Part shown: piece after piece, positions 16,946-24,847 of the stretch | How the letters are laid out: each line of letters begins with the position of its first letter | How positions within the stretch are numbered: position 1 is the first letter of the stretch | DNA from: Candidatus Levybacteria bacterium RIFCSPHIGHO2_01_FULL_36_15b | Lineage (GTDB): Bacteria > Patescibacteria > Microgenomatia > Levybacterales > UBA12049 | NCBI GenBank assembly: GCA_001782045.1 | Contig: MFNK01000009.1 | Location: forward strand, 1 to 64,000 | Direction: 5' to 3' | DNA: 64,000 nucleotides | Translations under genes and position numbers: made by a program | Notes under the pieces: model-generated | Told to the model about the DNA's origin: nothing | The model's database searches: none | Seen by the model: only the letters and a program-made list of their open reading frames with translations

Positions 16946-19657
16946 ATGAAAGAAAAACAACAGGAATCAAGATCCTTATCGAAAAGTGTTCAGGGATATC
17001 TTACTGATTCAGAAAGAACGGTTTTAAGACCACACCAACTTACCGTTTTTGAAGATATACGAAAATTTTTTGAGGAGGGAAACAAAAGAGGATATGTTAG
17101 CTTACCTACTGGAACAGGAAAGACTGTTCTTTTTGTGGAACTATCTAAAGCTTTATTAGACGTCCAGCCAGAACAAAAAAAACCAAAAATATTAGTCGTA
17201 ACTCCATCTAAGGATTTGGTTCATCAAACAATGGGCAAAAGTGGAGAAAGAGGATATGGTAAATTTGCCCCGGAATTAGGCGTTGGATCATATTTCAGTG
17301 ATACTCCTAGCTCAGAAAAAACAGAAGCAGGTTTTTTAGACAATGACGTAGTAATTACTACTTATGATTCTTTTGCAATCTTAACTAATGCAACTGAATA
17401 TGAATATACCCCAATTGAACATGTAAAAATACCTCGCGTAAAAATACCTCGCGTAAAAATAGAACACATAGAAATACCAGAAGAAGATTTAAAAAATCAT
17501 GGTAAAGGACAATTTAGTGATGGGGTAATAAATTCTGAAATCTATAAAAGAATGGTAGAGGTATTTGGAGAGGAAGGAACAATAAAAGCAGTTTCCAAAT
17601 GGAAAGAATACCCGGTTCTTAACCAAGAACTATTCGAAACAGAATACTATAAAAGAATATTAGCCCTTTATGGAGAGAAAGAAGCATTAAAAAGAATTAA
17701 AATCTGGCAATCATATCCAAAGGGAGATGATTTCTTAAATTCAACAATCTTTAAAAAAATAGAGGCTCTTTATGGAGAGAAAGAAGCCTTGAAAATTATT
17801 AAACAGTGGCAGTCCTACCCCATTGTTGATGAAAAACTATTTGAATCCAAATTTTATAAGAAAACAGTTGAGTTCATTGGGGTAGAGAAAGCAAGGAAAA
17901 CAATTTCGAGCTTGGAGAAATATCCCCTATCTGCGAAAAAATTATTTGAATCAGACTTTTACAAAAGAATAGTTTCTCTTTTTGGAAAAAAAGGAGCCCT
18001 TGAAATGATTAGGCAATGGCAATCTTTGGTAAATATTGAGCAAGTAATATTTGAACCCGAGTTCCACAAAAAAACAATTTCATTTATTGCTGAAAAAGAA
18101 GCTCTAAATAAATTGAGATTTTGGAGATCTTACCCAATAATTAATGATTTGCTTGAATCCGATACTTATAAGAAATGGTTAATTTTCTATGGGGAGAAAG
18201 ATTTGATGAAATCAGTTAGGACAAAAAAATCGTTTCCTGTAATAACAGATAGGAAACTAATCGATAATTTCGACATTTTTGTTTTGGATGAAGCGCATCA
18301 TGTTTTTGGTCAGGCAATAGCAGATTTGGTACAAAGCATCCCAGAAGACAAGTTAGTAATTGGTTTTACAGCAACTCCCGAAGCAAACAGGTTTAAAAAA
18401 TTACAGAAATATCTTCCGTATGAAATCCATAATTTAGGAATAACAGAGGCAATAAGCCTAGATCTACTGGCGCCAATGTTACCAGTAGCGTTAAAAAGTG
18501 GGCTAAGAATAGATGGATCCGATATTTACGATGAGAGAGGTGAATACATAGATACCAAAATCTCATATTTAGCTCATGATGAAAAAAGAAACAAAATAGT
18601 GGTAGAGGCTACTAAGGCCATGTCGTCTTTGGGTAAGGGAATAATAATATCTTGCATTGCAGGGGGAGAAGCATGGCATGCAAAATATTTAGCAGAAAAG
18701 CTGAAAGAAGAAGGTATAAAAGCGGAGGCTATTTATTCAGAAGTTCCGGCTAAAACCAGACAAGAAATATACGACAAATTTAATAGAGGAGAAATAAATG
18801 CTCTAACATTTATAGGAGTAATTGGTGAGGGATGGGATAGTGAAAGAGCAAAAGTAATTATAAATGCAAGGCCCACAAGATCTGATATTTTTGCAAAGCA
18901 GAGACTGGGAAGAATAACAAGGCGCAATGGAGAATTGGCAGTAGCAATAGATATTCAAGATGATTTTGACCCTAAAAATCCTCCGGTAACAGTTGCAGAC
19001 GCATTAGAGGTAGGAAAAGTGAGTTTTGGGACAATTATTGGGACAAACACAGATGTAAAAGAAGGGGAGATTTTGTCTTTACTTAAAAATAATACTCCGA
19101 TTGAAGAGCAAGTTAAAGCTCCTTTTTCAGAATTCAAAAACCAGCTAGCAACGCTTCCTCAGTTAAAAAGAGGTTTTGTTTTGTCAGAAAGAGGCTTCCC
19201 AGAATATGCAATTGCTACAAGAGTAAACGGCCAGTATAGAGGCTTGACCACTGAATTTTTAGATAAAGTAGGAGAAGTAAATAATATTGAGATAAATAAA
19301 CGAACTGCAGCTATGGATAGATCAACAAGAGAGGTATACAGTATTGATCAAACCAGAAGACTTTTGGCTTCTCTCCCAAGGGTAGAACCAAGTAAGTACT
19401 ACATAGATAGTAAAAACAACAAATGGATTTCAATAAAAGGCTTACAAGCTCTTTTTAGTCGAAGGTTTACAAATTTAAGTGAGGGACGTTTGGTAAAAAT
19501 AACAACTGACATTCAGGATGAATTATCATGGATACCAGCAGTATATGAAATTAATAATCGAGGAAGCAGATTATTTTTTGCAATAAAATTATTCAGTGCC
19601 ACACCCGAGGCTATCAGAAAAATAACGGAAGCGATAGAAAAGTCCTATAATAATTGA
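16946..19657 (+). CDS. SF2 DEAH-type helicase with a seven-repeat insertion
   Basis: 903 aa. RecA-like domain 1 has a Q-motif-like RPHQLTVFEDI, Walker A LPTGTGKT (K59), VVTPSKDLVHQ, DEAHH (448-452) and GFTATP (473-478). Domain 2 has IGEGWDS and QRLGRITRR (motif VI). This resembles the restriction-helicase/type III-like branch of SF2. Between motif Ib and DEAH, at residues 198-440, it carries seven tandem repeats of about 35 residues that split domain 1. A C-terminal region of about 220 aa is unrecognised, and no nuclease motif was seen. The gene has its own promoter and is followed by a winged-helix protein. Helicase certain, biological role unknown. Confidence 0.85.
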   Translation: MKEKQQESRSLSKSVQGYLTDSERTVLRPHQLTVFEDIRKFFEEGNKRGYVSLPTGTGKTVLFVELSKALLDVQPEQKKPKILVVTPSKDLVHQTMGKSGERGYGKFAPELGVGSYFSDTPSSEKTEAGFLDNDVVITTYDSFAILTNATEYEYTPIEHVKIPRVKIPRVKIEHIEIPEEDLKNHGKGQFSDGVINSEIYKRMVEVFGEEGTIKAVSKWKEYPVLNQELFETEYYKRILALYGEKEALKRIKIWQSYPKGDDFLNSTIFKKIEALYGEKEALKIIKQWQSYPIVDEKLFESKFYKKTVEFIGVEKARKTISSLEKYPLSAKKLFESDFYKRIVSLFGKKGALEMIRQWQSLVNIEQVIFEPEFHKKTISFIAEKEALNKLRFWRSYPIINDLLESDTYKKWLIFYGEKDLMKSVRTKKSFPVITDRKLIDNFDIFVLDEAHHVFGQAIADLVQSIPEDKLVIGFTATPEANRFKKLQKYLPYEIHNLGITEAISLDLLAPMLPVALKSGLRIDGSDIYDERGEYIDTKISYLAHDEKRNKIVVEATKAMSSLGKGIIISCIAGGEAWHAKYLAEKLKEEGIKAEAIYSEVPAKTRQEIYDKFNRGEINALTFIGVIGEGWDSERAKVIINARPTRSDIFAKQRLGRITRRNGELAVAIDIQDDFDPKNPPVTVADALEVGKVSFGTIIGTNTDVKEGEILSLLKNNTPIEEQVKAPFSEFKNQLATLPQLKRGFVLSERGFPEYAIATRVNGQYRGLTTEFLDKVGEVNNIEINKRTAAMDRSTREVYSIDQTRRLLASLPRVEPSKYYIDSKNNKWISIKGLQALFSRRFTNLSEGRLVKITTDIQDELSWIPAVYEINNRGSRLFFAIKLFSATPEAIRKITEAIEKSYNN
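17423..17452 (+). repeat. Two perfect 15-bp tandem repeats inside the helicase gene
   Basis: GTAAAAATACCTCGC is repeated exactly twice, with a third degenerate copy starting GTAAAAATA. It encodes VKIPR VKIPR VKIEH just before the long protein repeats. The unit is in frame, so copy-number change would not break the gene. Confidence 0.85.
17537..18265 (+). repeat. Seven protein repeats of about 35 residues
   Basis: Residues 198-440 of the helicase. The consensus is YKK-x4-YGEKEALK-x-I-x2-WQSYP-x5-LFES. Unit starts are EIYKRM, EYYKRI, TIFKKI, KFYKKT, DFYKRI, EFHKKT and DTYKKW, spaced 34-35 residues apart. Units 2 and 3 are the most alike. They are predicted helical, like TPR/HAT-type scaffolds, but match no repeat family I can name. 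Confidence 0.85.
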
Positions 19658-19681
19658 CATTGTAAAAAATTAATGTATAAT
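19654..19681 (+). promoter_or_regulatory. Promoter of the gene at 19693
   Basis: TTGACA (19654-19659), 16-bp spacer, TATAAT (19676-19681). The -35 overlaps the helicase stop codon and the start codon lies 11 nt after the -10. Confidence 0.7.
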
Positions 19682-19692
19682 ACTCTACCTAT

Positions 19693-21417
19693 ATGACGAA
19701 AGAAATAGAAAACTTAAAACAAATGTCAGCTCAGCGAGAGGTTTTTAGCTCTTTGGTTAACAAAAGAGAAAAACAATATAGTATGCTGGGTCAGCAGGTT
19801 AATCAAGAAAGTCTTGAAAAAGCTGTAAAAATAGGCGAAATAATGGATAGAACCCAAGCTCGACAACTGCGCATTGCAGAAAAAGTTGAATTACTTGATC
19901 AATCTATTTCCACGGAGTCAGAAAGAGTAGAAAGCCTTATCCAACGTCTTGAAGAATTGGGTTCAAGAAATCCCGCAATACATTCAGTATACGAAACATT
20001 TCGATCAGAATTTGAAGATTGGAATACTCCTCAAACAGCAAAACCAGAAGAAATAATACCACAACCGGTTGTTGAAGAGATCTCTGTTCCCGCAGTTCCT
20101 GAAGTTTCTGCTGGTTTTGAAGGACAAACAAGAATTGGTGGAAAAAAAGAAATATATGTGCTTCCAAATGGAACAGAACTTAAAACAACGCAAACAAGAT
20201 TGCGAATTCTTCAAGCTCTTGAAAAAGGCCCTGCATCCATGGAGGAATTGGAGGAAGTTACGGGGAAAAATGCAGGATGGGTTTCTTCGACTATACATCA
20301 ATTAGATAATCAACTGCAGCAATACAATTATAGAATACGTAATCTTAGCAGCGCAAAACAATTCGGCGCGAGGTATGTTCGGCAGTACGAGGGTGAAGAA
20401 GATATCACTCAAGGCGTGCAAGAGCATAGCGAAAAAGATTTAACAGAAGATAGCCATGCTGAGCAGGAGACTGAAGCGTCACTTGAATCAGGAGCTTTGC
20501 AAATTCCTCAGATTCCGGTGTTGAGACATATTGAATCTGCAAATCCACACAAATATGACGAAACTATTACCGTAAAATATGCCTTGGGACAAATTGAAAG
20601 CATAGCTCCTAATGAAAGAACAGAAGAAGAACAACAGCTAGTCAAAGATGCTGAATATCTAAAAAAATATACGCCATCAATCCGTTATCAGTCAATTTAT
20701 ACACAGGAGGAGATACACGGTTTAGTCTTAAAATTAAAAACCCTGGAAGGTAAAAAAAGAGAAGATTTTGATGATGTAGAAGATAGAATAATAAATCACT
20801 TGATACAGATTGAAAAATCGACTTCTTCAAAATATGAATCTCCTAAAAAATCTACATCATGGGTTACTCTTAAAAATCGTGCATTTAGAGTAAGTAGATA
20901 TCTCGCTGCAAAATATGCACAGCGACAAGAACAAGCTGGTTATTTTATTAATCTGCATGATCCGCATCCAGAAACTCCTCCTCATGATTTATCAGCTATT
21001 TTTACTTTTGTTGCATATGATCATGCAGTAAATACTATTGGAGCGAGAACTGTAGGCGTGACTGATCAACGATTTGCTAATTTCGAATCAAATTGCGAAG
21101 CAATAAATAAATGGTATGAAGCTGCAAAACCATTCATTGACAAAATTCCAGGACATCTCAAGTTGCCAACAGGCTATGATGAACATCAGAGACAGGTTGG
21201 AGCCAGATGGTTTTTGTCTGATCTTGTGGCCACCATGAATATTAGGTTAAATGGAAATGGCCATAATAAATTCGAAGGTTTTGAGAAATATTATAGATAT
21301 GATGTTGCAGGAGCGATGGCTTTGCAATACAAAATTAAACATACAGTAGATGAAATAAATGAGATGTTGAAAAACATTACTACAGAAGAAATTGTTCCTC
21401 TCGAGCCCAATAGTTAA
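19693..21417 (+). CDS. Coiled-coil and winged-helix protein, unknown
   Basis: 574 aa. Residues 1-110 are a charged coiled coil. A Pro/Glu linker follows. Residues about 155-220 (VLPNGTELKTTQTRLRILQALE, SMEELEEVTGKNAGWVSSTI) read as a winged helix-turn-helix. After a second acidic linker comes a C-terminal domain of about 300 aa with EEIHGLVLKLKTLEGKKRED and a His-containing segment (NLHDPHPETPPHDLSAIF). I recognise no catalytic motif. It has its own promoter directly after the helicase gene, which hints at a functional link but does not prove it. DNA binding is inferred from the wHTH only. Confidence 0.6.
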   Translation: MTKEIENLKQMSAQREVFSSLVNKREKQYSMLGQQVNQESLEKAVKIGEIMDRTQARQLRIAEKVELLDQSISTESERVESLIQRLEELGSRNPAIHSVYETFRSEFEDWNTPQTAKPEEIIPQPVVEEISVPAVPEVSAGFEGQTRIGGKKEIYVLPNGTELKTTQTRLRILQALEKGPASMEELEEVTGKNAGWVSSTIHQLDNQLQQYNYRIRNLSSAKQFGARYVRQYEGEEDITQGVQEHSEKDLTEDSHAEQETEASLESGALQIPQIPVLRHIESANPHKYDETITVKYALGQIESIAPNERTEEEQQLVKDAEYLKKYTPSIRYQSIYTQEEIHGLVLKLKTLEGKKREDFDDVEDRIINHLIQIEKSTSSKYESPKKSTSWVTLKNRAFRVSRYLAAKYAQRQEQAGYFINLHDPHPETPPHDLSAIFTFVAYDHAVNTIGARTVGVTDQRFANFESNCEAINKWYEAAKPFIDKIPGHLKLPTGYDEHQRQVGARWFLSDLVATMNIRLNGNGHNKFEGFEKYYRYDVAGAMALQYKIKHTVDEINEMLKNITTEEIVPLEPNS

Positions 21418-21425
21418 ATAGAAGT

Positions 21426-21454
21426 TTGTAATTTGAGCGCAATGTTTCTATACT
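21426..21454 (+). promoter_or_regulatory. Promoter of the membrane-protein/Clp-like pair
   Basis: TTGTAA (21426-21431), 17-bp spacer, TATACT (21449-21454). The -10 ends 6 nt before the ATG at 21461, fitting a leaderless start. Confidence 0.6.
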
Positions 21455-21460
21455 TAAACT

Positions 21461-21787
21461 ATGTGGAGACTGCCCATTTATATACTTAAATTTTGGTACC
21501 TGGAAGCTCCGTTTTCGCTTGTAGGTTATTTTTTAAACCTCAACAAATCATTTTTTAATGCATTTTCTATGCTTCTTATGGTTAAAACGTTTTTTAAGCC
21601 TTGGAAAAATGAATACAGGGAAGGTTTAGTAAAATTCTCCGTATTTATGGGAATTATTTTTAAGACTTTGTTTATTACTGCTGACGTATTTTTATTTGCA
21701 GTATTGTTGTTTTTTGAGCTTACATTCTTTATTGCATTTCTAGTATTTCCTATAGCAATATTTTATTTGCCGTTTATAAAATTATGA
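21461..21787 (+). CDS. Small membrane protein coupled to the Clp-like ATPase
   Basis: 108 aa with three hydrophobic segments at about residues 15-45, 60-82 and 84-107 and a basic loop FFKPWKNEYREG. Its last bases overlap the start of the Clp-like gene by 4 bp (ATGA), so the two are translationally coupled and probably act together at the membrane. No family recognised. Confidence 0.65.
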   Translation: MWRLPIYILKFWYLEAPFSLVGYFLNLNKSFFNAFSMLLMVKTFFKPWKNEYREGLVKFSVFMGIIFKTLFITADVFLFAVLLFFELTFFIAFLVFPIAIFYLPFIKL

Positions 21788-24150
21788 GAATATTAGCCAA
21801 ATTTTACCATTGGTATACTAATTTATTAACAGAAGTAACAAGAATTTTACTCTTTATTCTTCTTATAGGCTTAGTCGTTTTAAGTTATGTATATAAAATT
21901 TACCCGAATATTTTTATTACTCTATTTGGGTTATTTATTATGTTTGAAGTCTATTTTTACCAGAAAATTGTAAAACATACTCCAAAGACTACAGTTTCCA
22001 ACAATACGGGAAGTATTTTTGATTCTTTTATAATTGAATCTTTATCTGCCTTTGAGGCAAGTAACAGTTCTGAGCAGATAATTAGATATTTAGTTAAACT
22101 TCCTCAAATTAAATTTATTATTTCTAAGTGTTGCTCCAGTAATAAAAATGTTCCAATTATTCCGGTAGAAAAAGAGGAGTTGGCAAAATCCGCGTTTGAG
22201 CTTGCCAAGGTTTTAAACGCAAAATTTGTTACCACCATAGATATTTTTGGAGCATATTTGAAGCTAATTGAACCTAAAACAAAGTTTTTGTTTAACGAAA
22301 AACTAAAACAAGAAGATCTGAATAATATTTTGCTTTGGGCATCAAATAATTTCGCAGGAGAAGAAGTAGATAAAAAGGCTCAAATCTCATTTGCAGGGGA
22401 AGGTATTGCAGAAGACTGGATTTATGGTTGGACACTAGAGACTAAAAAGTACACGGTTGATTTGACAAAAGAATATGTAAATCAAGATGAGCCGGTAGTT
22501 AGATTAAACGAATATAACCAGTTGACGGAAGCTTTGTATAAGGGATCAAGTGTTGTGTTAGTAGGGGATGTTGGAGCTGGCAAGGATTCAATAGTTAGAT
22601 TCTTTGCAGTAGAGAGCTATATGGGAAGATTGTCGGGAAATTTATATCACCAAAGGGTTTATAGACTTATGGTCGATGCTTTAATGGGAGGAGCAAGCCA
22701 GCAAGGAGAACTTGAAGAAAGACTTAACTTAACCATGCAGGAGCTGACTCACAGTGGCAATGTAATAATTTATATTCCTGAATTTCAAAACCTATTGGGA
22801 GCACAGTCTTTTAATTTAGATATTTCGGGGGCAATTTTGCCTTATCTGCAAAACAAAAATGTTAGAATCATAGCATCCGTTACTCCGAGTGCTTATAAAA
22901 AATATGTTGAGCCCAATAAGACGCTTCTAGATACTTTAGAGATTATAAATTTCCCGCAAATAACACACGAAGAAATGCTCGATATTCTTTTTGCAAAAGT
23001 TTCTGAAATTGAAATTCTAAATAACGTCTCATTTTCTTACCGAGCAGTTTTAACAGCAGCTAGATATTCAAAAAATTACTCTAATGAAAGAGTAGAGCCA
23101 GGGAGTGCCGTAGTATTGCTTGAAGACAGTGCAAATTCGGTTCATATATCCGGAAAACAAATAGTTGAGGAGGAAGATATTCTTTCTCAAGTGAAGAAAA
23201 AAGTACATGTTGAAGTTGGAGAACCAAAGCCAGTTGAGAAGAAGCTCTTATTAAATTTGGAAAATGAAATTCACAAAAGAATTATAAATCAAGCGGAGGC
23301 TGTTTCGGCAATTTCGGAGGCTATTAGAAGATTAAGATCCGGTTTAAAAACCCCTACCAAGCCAATATCATTTCTCTTTTTAGGCCCAACTGGAGTTGGA
23401 AAGACAGAAACCGCAAAAGCTCTTGCAGAGATTTATTTCGAGGGAAAAGAAAGACTAATTAGACTTGATATGAGCGAATTTTCTGGTGTTGATGGAGAGA
23501 AAAGACTTTTGGGGGCACCACCAGGCGAGGGAGACGAAAAAGGACAGCTAACGGAAGCAATTTATGATAGTCCTTACTCACTAGTTTTACTCGATGAATT
23601 TGAAAAAGCAGATCAAACCATTCTGGATTTATTTTTACAAGTATTCGATGACGGAAGACTCACCGATAATAAGGGAAAAACCGTTTCTTTTGCAAATTCA
23701 ATCATTATTTCAACTTCAAATGCTGCTTCAGAATTCATCCGAGAACAGATAGCAATGGGGGTAATAGTCGATAAAAATTTTAAGACAAAACTTATTGAAT
23801 TTCTCGAAACTAAAGGTGTATTTAAGCCTGAACTATTAAATAGATTTGATGATATTATTGTTTTTAAACCACTTGGAAACCCTGAAATTATACAAATTGT
23901 AAAATTGCTTCTTACAGATGTTACTAAAAACTTAAAAGAAAAAGATATAAATGTAATGTTTGAAGAACCCGTTATTGAAAAAATAGCAACCGAGGGATTT
24001 GATCGGGATTTTGGCGCAAGGCCACTTAAAAGATACATTCAGGATAATATCGAAGACCTAATCGCCCAAAAAATGTTAAAAGACGAAATAAAAAGAGGAG
24101 ACAAAATAGTAGTTTCAGTAAGTCCTGAAGGAAAAATAGTCATAGGTTGA
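21784..24150 (+). CDS. Membrane-anchored ClpC/ClpB-like AAA+ ATPase
   Basis: 788 aa. Two membrane helices at about residues 15-60 replace the usual soluble start; a Clp-N-like helical region follows. The first AAA module is degenerate: Walker A GDVGAGKDS (261-269), but the Walker B position reads IIYIPEF where DE is expected, while GELEERL of the family survives. The second module is intact: GPTGVGKTE (534-542), VLLDEFEKA, arginine finger FKPELLNRFDDI and sensor 2 FGARPLKRYI. So only D2 should hydrolyse ATP well. The loop that carries IGF/VGF in ClpP partners reads AMGVIVD, so ClpP docking is doubtful. A remodelling role at the membrane is inferred. Confidence 0.85.
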   Translation: MRILAKFYHWYTNLLTEVTRILLFILLIGLVVLSYVYKIYPNIFITLFGLFIMFEVYFYQKIVKHTPKTTVSNNTGSIFDSFIIESLSAFEASNSSEQIIRYLVKLPQIKFIISKCCSSNKNVPIIPVEKEELAKSAFELAKVLNAKFVTTIDIFGAYLKLIEPKTKFLFNEKLKQEDLNNILLWASNNFAGEEVDKKAQISFAGEGIAEDWIYGWTLETKKYTVDLTKEYVNQDEPVVRLNEYNQLTEALYKGSSVVLVGDVGAGKDSIVRFFAVESYMGRLSGNLYHQRVYRLMVDALMGGASQQGELEERLNLTMQELTHSGNVIIYIPEFQNLLGAQSFNLDISGAILPYLQNKNVRIIASVTPSAYKKYVEPNKTLLDTLEIINFPQITHEEMLDILFAKVSEIEILNNVSFSYRAVLTAARYSKNYSNERVEPGSAVVLLEDSANSVHISGKQIVEEEDILSQVKKKVHVEVGEPKPVEKKLLLNLENEIHKRIINQAEAVSAISEAIRRLRSGLKTPTKPISFLFLGPTGVGKTETAKALAEIYFEGKERLIRLDMSEFSGVDGEKRLLGAPPGEGDEKGQLTEAIYDSPYSLVLLDEFEKADQTILDLFLQVFDDGRLTDNKGKTVSFANSIIISTSNAASEFIREQIAMGVIVDKNFKTKLIEFLETKGVFKPELLNRFDDIIVFKPLGNPEIIQIVKLLLTDVTKNLKEKDINVMFEEPVIEKIATEGFDRDFGARPLKRYIQDNIEDLIAQKMLKDEIKRGDKIVVSVSPEGKIVIG

Positions 24151-24175
24151 CATATTTGTATTAATTTCTTATATT
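24147..24175 (+). promoter_or_regulatory. Promoter of the leader-peptide attenuator
   Basis: TTGACA (24147-24152), exact 17-bp spacer, TATATT (24170-24175). The predicted start near 24182 is only 3 nt before the leader ATG. The -35 overlaps the TGA of the Clp-like gene. Confidence 0.8.
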
Positions 24176-24184
24176 AAATCTAAT

Positions 24185-24241
24185 ATGAATAGCAGAGTTG
24201 ACGTGTACAATAATTTCTCCCCACAAAAATCTCTTAGTTAA
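24185..24241 (+). CDS. Leader peptide, 18 codons
   Basis: ATG 24185, TAA 24239-24241, encoding MNSRVDVYNNFSPQKSLS. It starts right after a strong promoter without an SD. Its last three sense codons and its stop fall in hairpin A of the leader, the expected place for a stall-sensing peptide. No run of one amino acid is present, so the signal is not obviously tRNA charging. Confidence 0.6.
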   Translation: MNSRVDVYNNFSPQKSLS

Positions 24242-24320
24242 AACTAGGAGAGCCTCAAGTTTTTAGAAAACAACTAATAAGATTTTTAAGCCTCCTAGAT
24301 AAATTTTTTTGAAAGGAGGT
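24231..24320 (+). promoter_or_regulatory. Translational attenuator with three competing helices
   Basis: Helix A: CTCTTAG (24231-24237) with CTAGGAG (24244-24250). Helix B: the same CTAGGAG with CTCCTAG (24292-24298). Helix C: CCTCCT (24291-24296) with AGGAGG (24314-24319), which is the SD of the next gene. A and C can coexist (SD closed); B excludes both (SD open). A ribosome stalled at the end of the leader ORF would block A and favour B. Confidence 0.7.
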
Positions 24321-24327
24321 GATTAAA

Positions 24328-24813
24328 TTGAGTAAAGAAAGAGCTCTTAAAGGATTACAGAAAGACGACTTATATTACCGGTTCGTAACAAAAGTAATTG
24401 GTCTTGATGAATCTGCTTCAGTAAAAGATGTAGAGATTGCAAGTTCAAAATGGTTTTCTAATGCACTTAGAAATACAGCAATTAAAGCATTGGGTCTTTC
24501 TGTATCAGCGACAGATGAAGAAATAGATAAGGCTCAAAAAACTCCGGAAGGAGGAAGATTAGTGCGGCGTGCAATGCTTGGAGGAATAACAGATGAAGAA
24601 CTGACTATTTTTGAAAGAGATGACCCAATTCCATTTCCCTATTCAAAGTACATACCAAAAGAAAGTATATTTGCAAGCGAGGGAAGAAAAAATAAAAAAC
24701 GAAAACGAAGAAGAAGATTACGAAAAAGAAAATGTTCGTCTTGTCGAAATGAATTCAAGAAAACAGGTATAAAGCCGGAAAAGTGCATACACAAAGGAAT
24801 TAATTTGTCTTGA
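24328..24813 (+). CDS. Zinc-knuckle basic protein, SD-controlled, unknown
   Basis: 161 aa from TTG 24328, chosen because AAGGAGGTGA (24313-24322) ends 5 nt before it; the GTG at 24319 lies inside the SD. The N-terminal half holds two similar units, KVIGLDESASVKDVEIA and KALGLSVSATDEEIDKA. The C-terminal part is very basic (RKNKKRKRRRRLRKRK) and ends in CSSC-x10-C-x2-H, a likely zinc site. RNA or ribosome binding is plausible. The gene lies just before nusA, where rimP is often found, but shows no RimP similarity. Expression should depend on the upstream attenuator. Confidence 0.7.
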   Translation: MSKERALKGLQKDDLYYRFVTKVIGLDESASVKDVEIASSKWFSNALRNTAIKALGLSVSATDEEIDKAQKTPEGGRLVRRAMLGGITDEELTIFERDDPIPFPYSKYIPKESIFASEGRKNKKRKRRRRLRKRKCSSCRNEFKKTGIKPEKCIHKGINLS

Positions 24814-24838
24814 AGCTAGCTCGCTAAACTGATATAAT
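24810..24838 (+). promoter_or_regulatory. nusA promoter
   Basis: TTGAAG (24810-24815), 17-bp spacer, TATAAT (24833-24838); the ATG at 24848 follows after 9 nt. The -35 overlaps the stop of the preceding gene. Confidence 0.65.
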
Positions 24839-24847
24839 GGCAAAACT

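Noticed and set aside
17537..18265. CRISPR-like array from periodic sequence
   Set aside because: The periodicity is at the protein level in a single open frame; DNA units are diverged and there are no spacers.
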